Source: Drosophila pseudoobscura
Taxonomy: Eukaryota; Arthropoda; Insecta; Diptera; Drosophilidae
DNA length: 64,000 nucleotides
Direction: 5' to 3'
Assembly: GCF_009870125.1 (NCBI RefSeq)
Contig: NC_046680.1
Span: 12,667,501-12,731,500 of the forward strand
The notes under the pieces were generated by a model. The model saw nothing but the letters and a program-made list of their open reading frames with translations. It searched no databases and was not told the DNA's origin. The first letter of the stretch is position 1, and every line of letters begins with the position of its first letter. Of the stretch, positions 49,713 to 62,198 are shown one piece after another. Both the position numbers and the translations under genes were made by a program.

Positions 49713-52700
49713 ATGCGCGGAATTGAGGGCAAAGTTGTGGTGCTCGGATCGCGAGGTAAGAGCAAATATGCATTGCAATTAATTTAATGGCTGAAATTCC
49801 ATTTCATTCATAAGAATCCGTAGATTGCACGTAATTTCAGCATTTGTAAGGCGATAAGCAGCAGAAGCAGCAACGAACATACTCTGGGTAAATCGATAAG
49901 CGGCAGCCTTGAACTGCTCCCACACTCGGCTTAATGATGGGGTATTCGGGATCGTCTCTCTGCAGGCATTGCTAGGGGCTAAAAAGGAGGCGGGTCTGGC
50001 AGTCAGTCAGGCTGTCTGGTCTGAAATATTCTTATCAGTCTGCTAAATCCATGAGAAACAGCCGCCCGCAGTAGCAGAAGCAGGGAATGCCCGCTAAATT
50101 GAACATCAGTCAGAAAAGCCAGCGTTTACGGAGAGTAATAAGGCCACTGGGAGTCAGTTTTAGATTCTAGAGGTCTGTCTTTAGTGTATCTTACTACCAG
50201 TAAAAAGTTCTGCAAAGTAGTTTCCCTTTTTCACAGGCGATTTCTGTTTCAAACTGGATTCCCCATCCACACAGTGGTTCCCATACCCAATCGCTAGTCT
50301 CTACTGTACCCGACTTTGCAACTTTTTCGTTTGCTTTGGCTGTTTTTCGTTATTTCGACAGGCCTAGGTCTAAGCGGCTGTTGTAATGCTAATATTTAAA
50401 TTGTTGAAGGCCATGCAAAGTTCACCTAGAAATGTAAATACTATGCACCTAGTATATATGTTCATATGTACTCTGAACAGATGTGTATGCTTTATCCAGT
50501 TGTGGCTGCTGGCATTGATTCATCTGCGTTTTGTTCCTGGTGAAATCTGTTCTTCCCTGAGCCTAGACTAGATATGATTCATTTACATATCCATCGAGAT
50601 GAGATGCAAAGCGGGAGTACAGTCATGGCCGGGGATTCTCAAGTGCAAGTGCATTTCAGACAATGAAATGTGGTTTTGGGGCCTTCGGAGCGGTTTCCTT
50701 ATCTTTGTTTACCACCTTACGAGGGTGCTACGTCTCAAATATAACTACGCTTCATGTTATTGTTTACTCTGCCATGACTAATCAAAGGTCTATTAATGCG
50801 TGCGCTGCTGGCCGTCCATGCGGTGTCCGCAGATAAGACTCGGTGTATTCAATTCGTATTATATGGGAGTCTTACTTTCAATTGTTTGTCGTTACAGGCG
50901 TGGGCAAGACGCGTTTGGTCATCCGATACATCAAGAACACATTGCATCGCAGCGAGAGCGAGGTGCCGACAATAGCCGTCTCCTTTTTCACGTGCAACAT
51001 CATCTTGGACGAGGTCAAAATCAAATTGCAAGTGCGTACAACCACCCTACCGAACACCGAACATCGACCCCGCATCCCTTTCAGGCACCCACACAAATAT
51101 TGGAATGTGGCCGTAAAAAACCGAAAGCCAAAGGAATTCCCTCGGCCCTACGCCCACTAATCCTATTTGCTTGCTGGATCCCCGGAACGGTTGGAGGCAC
51201 ACGCTAATCTGGGCTTTTTCTGCCATTGCCACTGCCCCTGGCCCTGTCCCCTGTCCACCTCTAGCTCGGCTATTTTATTTGCATGTTTTTTTTTTATTTT
51301 GCAATTTCTGCGTCCACTGCACTTTGTCTGTTATTTGTTTTTTTTTTGTAGCGTACTTTCTTTTTTTATAGTTTATTGATAAGCTGAGCGCGAGCGGCGG
51401 CCAGCAGCAGCAGTTTTCCCCCATTGTGATAGGGTTGCCAGCCCTTTTTCTCTCCCATATTCTCGTATATTTTCTCTTGGGTTATTCCGCTTTTATACGC
51501 AACCATATAACAATGGGAGCTGCAATAACTAGAGAGATCCCTGCACACTCTCGACTGGGCTGTACCCTATTTAATGTAACCCAAAGATAAGTGTAGAGTT
51601 TCATTTCGATTAGTGTCGTTTCTTTATGAACCCTAAGGTAACCCAATAATTGTGAAGTCGTTTTACGAAACATTTTGGTGCACAATTCCAATTTTAGACA
51701 CAGGACCTTTAAATCAAAAAGTTCAAGGTTTAAATTTTTCCATAAGAAAAAACTTTCTCCTTTTTAAGAGCCCGACAAACCCAACAACCGTTCAGAAATA
51801 CCCGTCTGAGAACAATAAGAATGAATACATAATGGGATATAGTTTGTGTATTTGTGGATTCGTAGAGGTCTTTGTCTCGTTCTGCGGTTCCCCTGTGCTT
51901 CGATTTAGTTTCGACAATGAACATGTCGTTGCCCCAAATTTTTATGAAGATTTGAATGGGCGAGAGGGCATAAAGAGGACCGGACGCACAGCTGAAGTGC
52001 ACATTCCACAATCCTCCAGATGATTGTTATTGCTGTGGGAGCGCGAGGGCATAAAGACCACAATTGCAGAATAAACGCTGAGTGACTGAATGACTCAATT
52101 AAAGTTCAAGTCACGGACGAACTCTAATCATTCAACCATTTGTCCATCTCTTTAAGATCTGGGACACCGCTGGCCAGGAGCGCTACCGGGCGGTGGCACC
52201 TATGTACTATCGGAATGCGAATGCCGCCATTCTGGTTTTCGATCTGACACAGTATAAGACGTTCACGGAAATCAAGTCCTGGATACAGGAGCTGCATCGC
52301 AATGTCCAGGATCCGATGATACTGACGCTGGTGGGCAACAAGATGGACATGCAGGCGCAGCGTGCCGTCTCCCGCGACGAGGCTTTCCTGTTTGCCACCT
52401 CCATTGGGGCCACCTACTTTGAGACTTCCACCGAAACGGATCAGGGACTGGAGCAGGTCTTTCTCTCAACGGCTTTGGGGATGGTGCGTCTCGCCGACGA
52501 AGGTAAGAGCCATTCGCTGCGCTCCTTCGAGTCCACCGATTCCCTGGCCTACACCAACACCAACACTGCCTTTAGTCACACTGTGGCCGCCTTGGCTCGG
52601 AGTCCAGGCAATGCTGCCTTCCGACTGCCGTACGTGGACATCGGCCTGGCCGTTGAGGGCGAGGATGTGAAGACGAATGGTGTCGGCCGCCTGGAGACGC

Positions 52701-52765
52701 CGCCCTGGAGCATTGAGCACATAGCCCTCGGCGAGGTGGAGAGGCCCAGCTGGTGCTGCTATTAA
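49713..52765 (+). CDS. RabX1: RabX1 small GTPase (Rab family)
   Basis: Three exons: 49713-49755, 50898-51031, 52157-52765, giving 261 residues. Nucleotide motifs are in order: G1 GSRGVGKT (12-19), switch I VPTIAVSFF, G3 WDTAGQERY (about 61-69), G4 NKMD, G5 ETSTE. The C-terminal 80 residues are an extended Ser/Thr/Pro tail ending SWCCY, a CCX prenylation signal that would anchor it to membranes. Rab proteins direct vesicle docking. RabX1 (also called chrowded) is an insect-specific Rab linked to endosomal/lysosomal traffic. Switch I has Ala where most Rabs have Gly (TIGxxF), and G5 has Thr for Ala. The first coding exon has only 14 codons and is separated by a 1.1 kb intron. The introns (49756-50897, 51032-52156) hold poly-T tracts and no other exons I can support. 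Confidence 0.93.
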
Positions 52766-54439
52766 GCGGCCCCTGCGACTATTATCAAAGAACCAACAAT
52801 GTGATGTTAAGAAAATCAGATTTATCTAAGTTCGAATATATCTACGAATGCCAATACGGATATCCCAATAACAGCAAAGCAAGCCCCGAACATAGCTTGA
52901 AGCTATATAGTACTTTTAAACACACTGATTAGGCTACAGGGCGGAGTTTCTCGATCCATTGACAAGCCGCCTGGACTATCCGCTTCATCTTAATCTTAAT
53001 TCTAGATTCTAAGCGTATTCAGCAATCGCCACATGCATATTATTTATAACTATAGGGTGAAAAGTTCATTTGACCTTGCATTCAAATACCACCACCACAG
53101 GACGCAAACCAAGCCACAGGGAAAAAAGCTCCAACACACACTCACACAAACACCACCAAATTCATGTACAAAGAAATTTTTATACCGCTTGGATACATAA
53201 AGAAAAAAAAGAAACATACTATACACCGATGCGTATACCACATAAATATAGATGTGAAAATGTATTCAACATGCTCTGTCATTTTGGGGCAACGACGGGC
53301 ACGCCCCGCATCGCTTTGGGTGGCGTCAAGTGGCGTATCGTCCGAGGTTGGAGCAATGCAAATGCATTAACTTGGCCATTAACGCGGCAACTTAACGTGT
53401 AATTGGAATTTAATGCCCCCATAACAAAGCCAAGGGTTACAATTGTATTGCTATTGGTTCATGCTTCTAATACCAGAGCATTAGGTTCTGAAGGGAAGCA
53501 CCCAGGAGCGTGACCTGCTATTATTATTAACCCCTCTGCGGCGCATCAAGGTCTGCGTGCATTGTAAAGGTGTTCGGGTGTTCTAACAAATCGATTTCTG
53601 ATTAGCTTTCTTTGCAATATTTCAAAATTCGTTTATTAAATAGATTTGTTTTTGTTTTTTTTTTATGGATTATGATGGATTCATTGTGAATTTGTTATTA
53701 CAAATTTTTTTTAAGATTGGTTTTTGCCTGCTGACACTTTGATTGATATAAAATCAATGAAGGCCCTTTGGAATATCAGAGCCATTAGTAAGAGTCCAAA
53801 CCAACGACAGAACTCTGTTGCCCTACACCATCCCCACCGCCTCCATCTTAATTCGAGTCCAAGTCCCAGCTAAAGGTTAAATTGAATGGCTAAATCTAGA
53901 TGTACTCATAGATCAAGCAAGTTGGGGCTAAGTCGGGCACAATGGCGCAAGTTCATAAAGCCAGCGCCGAAAGCAACTTTAACGATTAGCTAATATACAT
54001 AACTTATGGTCAGTTGAATCCTTATGTATAAATAATATGTGCAATTTAGCGTGAGGCGCCAACGAAAGACCATCAACAAAAGACCAAAAACTCATTCAAG
54101 TGTCATCAACACATTTACCAGGCAGCTGGCGGCTCCAGGGCCCAGCAGGGTCGGAATGCGAAAGCTATGGATGAAGCCGGAGCCGGTTCTGGAGCTGGAC
54201 TTGGGGATCTGTTGTGGTTCAGTCAGCCCATTGATTTGCCATTAGTGGACGGTAAATGAGTGCGGAGTAACACAACAGCACTCGCTCGTTTGTCTCTGTG
54301 CTTGAGCACTCAACCGGAAGTGATGCCAGCCCACGCGCACACGTGTGTCTATGTAGATGCCTACCAGATACGACTATCCTTGACTTATACCCACCTACAC
54401 TAGTACAAGCAATATACCTCAACATCTTGGCTTGTGGCG

Positions 54440-54454
54440 CACACACACACACAC
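54440..54454. repeat. (AC)n microsatellite
   Basis: An uninterrupted AC run in non-coding DNA. Confidence 0.85.
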
Positions 54455-55627
54455 AGAAATTGTCCCTTAATGGTGTTTAGACGGCTTAATGATGTAGAAA
54501 TGCATCAATGTAATCAAGGTGTGGCAGTATCTGAAGGAGCGGCAGCAGCCTGAAGGCAGGGCCTTTGACCAAGCATTTGAGGTTTGTCTGCAGCCGGGTT
54601 AACCGCACTCTGATGTCCCAACAAAATTCCTAACTTTATTCGCCTGTCAGTTGAACTAATAGGCCAGCATGTCGTACCAAATTATCCATTAGCAGTCTGA
54701 CAGCTTGGCCAGGCATATTTACATTCTGATTGCACACAAATGAGATTGTTCGAGAGCTAATATATTTGTATCAAGGTTTTTAAGTCATTTTGTGTGGAAT
54801 TCTAAAATGTACATAATTATGTATGTCTTGGGCGTCATTTGCTCTGTCTGCTAGGGGCTTCAATTGGCGTCGTTTCTTTTAAAGCAAAGAGAATTTCTAA
54901 GTGCTACGCTACAAAGGCTAACCAGTCCATAATTGGGATTAAGGTTGGAATCGTTCTGTTTTAAAATGTACATATGTCCAATCGAACAGTTTTAATATTC
55001 ACGAAAGGCCTTTTTCGCTGCCAGTTTTGAAGTCTATTATTTTTGGATTTCGTGCAACTCGATAACTAACTCCACAAGCTATGATCTTCCATTTAGTTTC
55101 CATATTTTCGGGCTTTTAATTCCTCCAATTTGCATTTGGTTAGGCGCCAATTGCTGCTGACAGACAGGGGCAGGACACTGAAATATTTGTATATGATTCA
55201 TGCATATAAATCGTATTACATGTCCGCTCTGGCATATTTACGAGTCTATCCATAGGTACATATGTATGTACAGAGAGACTACAAACATATATACATACAT
55301 ATATACAGAGCGCTTGAATATCAAATCTGCTAAAGTTCCCTTTGCCACATAAATTGCTCACACATATGCACAAATCAAGTATGCAAACGAACAAATGCCG
55401 ATGTGTGTGCGAGGTGTTTGTGTCCTCTGAACGATTCTCTTTATGCCCCGATCCCCGAAGCGTTCATCTATCGCTGTAGCCATCGCCATTGCCATCGACA
55501 TCGAATACTGGCAAGCCGGTCATGCAAATAATTTTGAATATTTAACAAGAGTTTCGGTTATGTACAATGCTCGTACTGCAGCAGCCCAGAGCGTGTTCAC
55601 GCTTTCGATGCATACTTTATGGCCATT

Positions 55628-55635
55628 CCCTCCCT

Positions 55636-55667
<32 letters not shown>

Positions 55668-55676
55668 GTGTGTGTG
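55628..55676. repeat. Compound microsatellite (CCCT)n(CT)n(GT)n
   Basis: CCCT repeats pass into a CT run and then a GT run without a break. Confidence 0.9.
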
Positions 55677-56424
55677 AGAAAATTTGCATGTGGCTTGGTG
55701 GTGTCAACTATTTGGAATTATTACAGATTTGACTGAACTTCTACTGACCTGAGCAGCCATTTAAGGTGCATACCACTCCACACAATTACGCTGTAATTCT
55801 TGTGTAGATATCCATCGACAAATGGGCTAGCAAATTGAATTCTCCCCTGACAATGTTTATTTGCATTTGAAAGTTTACACGTGTCTATTTATTTTTGTTC
55901 AATTTATTTTAGATCAAGTTTACCTGATCCCAAATCAAACCAATCAATCCCCTTCAGCTCAAATCAAAGTGTTCTATTCAATTGAATTGCTTCAGTGAAA
56001 TTGGATTGTCTCGCGTGTGTTCCTATGCACCTATATACCAGTACTGCTATATTTTGTGAAAGTAACTTCAATTGAATTTCCATCGAAATACTAGGGAAAA
56101 TACTTGGAGGTCTTGTACAGAATGGAGCTACGTATGGAATGGCCATTTAGTCAATTAATCAAATTGAAATCCATTTCAAAATGGAACAAACTCGAAGCCC
56201 TGGCACCTTTTAACTCAACAAACAAGGCAAATGTAAAATTTCGCACTGCTTTATCTCTTGTTCTAGTGCCGCTCTTGCTTCTGGTTCTGGAAATTGCATG
56301 AATGTCAAGTTAGCCGAGTTGAGTTGAAGTTGGCCAGAGCTGGTGGCTGAAAGCAATGCAGCGACATGAAAAATACCACAGCAGAGAATGCATAGACATA
56401 CAGACAGGCCAGGGGACAGGAGAT

Positions 56425-56458
56425 GGCTGGCTGGCTGGCTGGCTGGCAGGCTGGCAGG
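56425..56458. repeat. (GGCT)n repeat
   Basis: About five GGCT copies followed by two GGCAGGCT-like variants. Confidence 0.9.
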
Positions 56459-59400
56459 AAGAATGGTGGGGAAAAAGATGAAGATGGAAAGATGGAGGCG
56501 CTGCGGGCAAGTCGTTTGAGTGTCGTCCTCGTCTCTGTCTTAAGCTCAAATCCCAAATGCATAGACAGCTGCTTCTGATGCTGATGCTGCTGCTTGTGGC
56601 GCTATCTGCACAAAAAGGCAATTCCAGCTACGGGAAAGGGAGTTGCCCCAAAGGGGCAGGCACAAGAAAAGCCAGCTCGGAAAACGCAATTCAAATCCAA
56701 TTTAATGTAATTTTAATTGAGCCGCTGCCTGACCGATGTCTGAAAAAAAGGAAACATGCGAATATACATATGTATACATATGTACGTATTCCTAAGGGGT
56801 TTTCCCCCGAGTTATTTATGGGACAAACACAAATACGAGAAGAACTATTTGATTTGCATTTCATTAAATAAATTCCCGCAAAATTGGCAATTCCGATGCA
56901 ATTGCTTGGCCATAAATTGTCAAGAGTTCCGCATTGACCCAAATTGAATTTTGTAACCAGAGTGTTTGGCTGCTGCAGCACATTATTTATAATTTATCTA
57001 AAATAATGAATACAATAGATCCCATCCCCCTAAATCATGGTAGTCTCTAGCAGTTGCTTTCCTGTTTATGGGTATCCTGCGAGTTCCCTTTGAGCTCGGT
57101 GTGCCGGTCGCGGGTTCATCAACGGCTACAATTTATCATAATTTGCTTACAAATTACTTTTTCACCCACAGATGATGCTGCTGCTGCTCCTGCTGCTGTT
57201 GCTGCCAACTCATGTTGCCAATTTCGAGGCCCAGCAACCATTCACCTGAATGGAGGCTCAGCGAGAATGGCAGCCATTAAACTGATAAACCCTCCAGTCG
57301 TGTCGAGTCCACACACACACAGAGATTCCAAAAGGGTGGACTGGGCAGAAATGAGTCTCAAACATGCCGGTGTCCTTGAGAGCGTGTGTGTGGCAGTGGC
57401 ATAAGGGCACAATTTGTCTAGACAAACTCCAGCATGCCTTTGTCTTTGCCTTTTCTACATTTCATTTTTCTACTGCTCATATCTATGTTGTACCTTTATC
57501 CTACGCAACAGACCTCAGCGGAGAATGTTATTTTGGGATAAGAAAAGAACTCAAAACATACGAACCTCTCAAACTAAAGGGTTGTGAAAATTTCTGCCAC
57601 CTTCAATCTATTTCAATTGTTATTTTCTGGAATATAAAGACAACACTTTGGAAAAGAATTCGATAAATAACTATTAAGCCCTTTAATTCTCATAAAAAGT
57701 TTTAAAAAGGTGTCTGACAACATATTTAATTCCACTAAACTGACAAAAAAGCGTTATAACACTTTGCGGAATATTTTTGCCGAAATGCTATTAAATGCAT
57801 TTTCATGAACTTAGCTCGATTTTTATGAATTTTCATGGAATCAACTTTTTGTTGTTGATTTGCATGCACTTTTTCTGAGGTATTTCCTGTGATTCCGTTT
57901 TTCCTGCTTGTTCTCTCAAGTTAGTAGGTGGGTTTTCTGCCTCCCATTTTATTTTGTGAATTTTTATAGGAATTTTTTCTGCTACCGAACAACTTGAAAG
58001 GGTCATAATTTGGACGTTCTCGGATGCAGGGTATATATAATTTCGTTATTTTTCTTTTTCCCTTGTCTCTATCAAAATCTACATACACACACACAGAAGA
58101 ACAGCCCACCAGCCCATCGGAGAGATGTCCTAAAAACTGAGAGATGTGACTGCCACATGAGGGTGCACAATTTTTTCCCTGTTGTCGAGATGACAACACT
58201 TTGCCATTGTGTTTTGGGCTGTCACTTTCTATTCGCCCATTTTGCTGCCCCTGAGTCCTTTTTTCCGCATTCCCCGCTGCCATTTGACATTTTTAATTGT
58301 TTACCGCCCAACACTAGGCGACAAAGGTTTTATTTGTCGTTTTTCCAATTCGATGCGATTCGAGAGTCTTGAGACTTTAAGATCAAGGCCAAGGCAAAAG
58401 GATTGGGAATCTTGAAATTTTGGGGTTCACTGATTTTCAACTGAACATCATTTGTCTGCTGACTGGACAGTCATGAATCTGCATTTATTTATGCCTCCAT
58501 ATCAACTGTTTCTCGCTTTTACTGCCACCATTCCAACTGCCTTTTTCCGTCTCCAGGCTTTTCCAAGTACAGTCATGACTCTGGAGGTAAGTGTGTGTGT
58601 GACTGTGTGTGTTTGCATAAATACTTTGGGCTATTGCGTCCACCTTTCAATCGGAATACGTATGTATATGTGCATATATCGTGGGCGTAACAGGGAACCC
58701 CGCTCACTCTCCCTCTTGGCTGCTGTTCTCCAACCTATATTAAGTCCTGTGGGGTGGCGGCTTGGGATGGAATATGCTGGCATCTGGTGATGGCGCCGCT
58801 GGTCAGTTTGGCTCTGACGTTTGACATTGACAGGCTGATAATACAAATATCATTGTTGCTTGCACATAATTAAGCCTGACAGTCGGCGAAACTCTTCAGG
58901 AAACTCTTGTCCAGCTCCAGGCACTGTGGGGCGAAATCCAGCAAGTGCTTAACTCGGATTTCTTAGCAGGTTTAAATAACTGAGCCTTCAATCATATCCA
59001 TTTAATGATAATGATATCCATCGAAACACGAAAGTTAAATCTATTAAATTATTCTATTATGAGAATTCAATACAACTATCTGTTGCCATGCAAAGGGATC
59101 TTTGATAGTGAGACGGCTAGCCCTTATCCACTGTACTTGGGCCCTGCTGCTGGTGGCATTAACATTATTAGTATGCGTGGCTATATGCTTGAGTGTGTGT
59201 GTGTGCCTGGATTTGGTCCTAATGCGCCTAGTGCCAGCTCCAGTTGACAGTCTGTTGACTTTCAGCTTTGGTCGCTAATTAAGCCTGTTTATCGAAGTAA
59301 GTTAGCTGTTCAACTTTCACAGCCCCTGTTCTATCTGTTCTCCATCGCTCCTCCTAGCAGCCTCTACGGCTTAGTTCACTTTAGTTTTATCAGCCAACTA

Positions 59401-61215
59401 AATTTAGTGTGTCAGTCGGATCTAGGAGTAGCATGTGTGTGCCCCACCCACTGTTCCATTCCCCCCTCCCAGCTGCCTTTGGACATCTCTTAAGTGCAAT
59501 AATAAAGCGATTCTCGTAAATGCCACAAAGCCTTCCAGTTCGTCTCTAATTGAGTAAATTATCCAGGGAAATGAAAATGGTTTCCCATATATGGAGCGGC
59601 AAACAAGTTTGTGGCATTGTCACACACATACATTTATGTAGGTACATATATGCATGGACGTGAGGGCGTATGGTTCTGCTTTGTGGTTGATGTGGAAACA
59701 TCAGAAATAGCTTCGGTTTGCCATCAGCAGAGACGAAATCAGAGTAGTACGACGGCCTGTATGAGGGAGAATATTCCACTGACAGCGGCTCAATTGCCTG
59801 CGGTTTGCCTTTTAGAAAAGGCATTTTATTAGCAGCCAGCACACAAGTATAATGCCAATCGATGGAAAATTGCAATGGCAAGGGGCTGGAGGGCCAACTA
59901 TTGATCACGGTTTTAACTTTTCCTCCACATGAATGTGTGTGTTCATTGCACTTGACCTTGGCAACAAGATACCGGGGACGCTTTTCAAATACTTTTGAAC
60001 TCAACCTTTGGGAAAACGGAAAGTTTTAATCCAGCCTGTAGTTTATCTGCTTCATTTGAAGTTCTGCTGACCGGCTAAATTGTACATAGTATCAGTTTTT
60101 GGATTCATTTCATTCTTACAGATAAATCGCAGTTCTGCTGCAGGAAGGGACTTGAACTGAAGAGCAGTTTTACTAGCAACTGAGGCGGCAAACTAGAGTT
60201 TTCCAAGTGTGTTCACATTTTGCTATCTGCCATTTGTTTCGTACATGCATCATTATTTGCCATTGAGCGATAGTATAGTGGAATTTTTTACGGGCAGATA
60301 AAAAATATAGTAAACAAGAAACAAAACTGAAAAAGAATGCAACTATTTCCGCTACATTGGTTGGCAAATATTTGTTACAATTGGTTGTCATGGAAGCGAT
60401 ACGTTATAAGTAGGGGGAGGCATGTTGTGAGACCCCATGGCAATTTAGATATAGATCCGGTGCAACGGTGCGTATGATTATTAATATTATTACAAACGAT
60501 TTTTACGTTGTGTTAGGAAATTGAATTTGAAAAATTCATTCGATTCATCGCACGACGTACAATTGCTGCATTCTTTTGTCTACCATTTGTTCAAAGCCCG
60601 CACTGAAAATGATTCCGAACTGAACGCAACTGCTGGACAAACAATGTGGCATGAATCAAACCATTTCCGAGTCCCCCACCCCCCCCTTGAGAATGGCTAC
60701 TTTTGCAGGACAGTTGAGTCCTTTGCATTCTGGGGCTGTCATCTGATGGGTCAAAGTGTTTGGTATTCTGTCCAGTTCGAATACCAGTTGTGGCTGAAGC
60801 TAATCCCTGCAGTGAACCACTTGTTGTATGTACCACAGACTTTCAGTCATGCCCTTCCACTTTCCTGACCTACTTTCCAGACATTTCATAATTACTATAA
60901 TCGCATGCAAAGTATCCTCAACTAGCGGCATCAAGTGCATAATTTATAAGTCCCTTGCCTTTGTCGCATTAATAAGCGGATCATATAGGATTAAGAACGC
61001 CAGCAACCCCCACGCTAGAGGATGGCGTAAAGGATACCAGCACAAGAAGGTGGAGAAATTCAATGACAAATACAGCATAGATTCATTTCAGTATTCAGTA
61101 TTTCAGTAATCACCTGTTAAGAAGGTGTTTTTGCCACTTTCCAGGCCTTGTTTTTACATGCGTCATGACAGAGTATGAGTATGTGCCGAGATGTCATTCT
61201 AAGAATTTCTCTGGT

Positions 61216-61278
61216 TGATAAGAGGAAAAACATTTGCACGGCTCTAAATTACACTAATTGGTGTTTTCGCCTGATAAG
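61216..61278 (+). promoter_or_regulatory. Pair of TGATAAG GATA sites upstream of the allergen-repeat gene
   Basis: TGATAAG occurs at 61216-61222 and 61272-61278, 80-145 bases before the predicted start site. This is the preferred site of the gut factor GATAe, which fits a midgut-expressed secreted protein. The role is inferred. Confidence 0.5.
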
Positions 61279-61332
61279 CGAAGTGGCTGGAAAGGAAATG
61301 CTGGTAATAGCATCTACGGGTAGAAAAGTGGC

Positions 61333-61361
61333 TATAAAAGCGAGTGGCTAGCTACAGTTCA
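61333..61361 (+). promoter_or_regulatory. TATA box and initiator of the allergen-repeat gene
   Basis: TATAAAAG at 61333-61340 is followed 28 bases later by an initiator-like TTCAGAG (A at 61361). This leaves a 34-base leader before the ATG. Confidence 0.75.
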
Positions 61362-61394
61362 GAGTCAAAATCAACGCGAATCTCTGCCAGATAG

Positions 61395-62198
61395 ATGATG
61401 ATTATGAACATAAAGACGCTGACCTTATTCTGCGTCGTGCTGGCGGTGTTTGCTTGCCACACGTTCGCACAGTCCAACGCCAGAAATGACTCAGAATATT
61501 GTCCCCCAGATGGAGGAAATGGTTCCGATAGCGGACCGGACTTCAACGATGACAAGGATGGCCAGGACGATCGCCTTTGCGCTGCCTTCCAGGATGTGCG
61601 CGGCCTGATCGACCACGAGGCTCTGGTGGCACTGATCGACACGCACTCTCAGTGCGACGCCAAGTTCCGTAAGGCCATACGCTTCTTCAACACCCCCGGG
61701 TTCGAGGAGGTGGCCCTGCTGCTGCAGGAGAGCGAGGCCTATCAGACGGCACTAGAGGAGCTGCAGATTGCCGGCGTAAACACCACAGACATCGAGCTTA
61801 TCCTGGACATCTTTGCGTGCATCGCGCTGCCTGTGCCCCAGGCCGAAAAGAGCTGCGACTGCAGTAAGGTCAAGAAGAAGAATAACAGCTTCATCGCCGA
61901 CCTGCTGGCCCTCATGCCCAAGAGTGATGTGCACGGCTACTCCGTGGATGCCCAGTCCAAGAACTCGAACTTTGCCCTGTTTTCCCGCACGGTCACGTCG
62001 ACAGAGTTCCAGGACACTCTCCGCGCCAATATTGTGGGTTCTTCGAATTTCCTCCTACGACTGTAATCCACACTAATCTATATCTGTCTGAATTTGCAGA
62101 AGAAACACGATGTGGCCAGAGCATTGAAGATTCTGCGTCGCAACGGATGGGACATTCTCGAGCTGCTGCGCGCCATGATAACCATTCTCACCTGGTGA
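61395..62198 (+). CDS. Secreted insect-allergen-repeat (G12/microvitellogenin-type) protein
   Basis: Two exons: 61395-62033 and 62100-62198 (donor att/gtgggt, acceptor tttgcag/aag), giving 245 residues. A signal peptide (about residues 1-25, hydrophobic core LTLFCVVLAVFA) precedes an acidic Asp/Gly-rich linker. An alpha-helical domain of the insect allergen-related repeat type (about 60-240) follows: phrases such as ALVALIDTH, FNTPGFEEV, YQTALEELQIAGVNTTDIE and LKILRRNGWDILELLRAM are typical. Such proteins (cockroach Bla g 1 relatives) are midgut-secreted and bind lipid in the related allergens. Six cysteines follow the linker, including one CDC pair. It has its own TATA promoter and stands alone. 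D. melanogaster CG4409 may be the orthologue (unverified). Confidence 0.88.

Larger units (their letters stand above)
52766..61214. other. 8.4 kb non-coding region
   Basis: No frame has both coding character and splice sites. Longer frames (for example 152 codons at 59546-60004, minus) are not recognisable. It contains microsatellites at 54440-54454, 55628-55676 and 56425-56458, ATGT palindromes near 55255-55310, a GCT-rich run at 57177-57205 and AT-rich DNA. The first few hundred bases are probably RabX1 3' UTR. The rest may hold enhancers for flanking genes. Confidence 0.55.

Noticed and set aside
59546-60004. 152-codon frame on the minus strand
   Set aside because: Contains ATGT-type microsatellite translation, lacks domains and a promoter; probably accidental.
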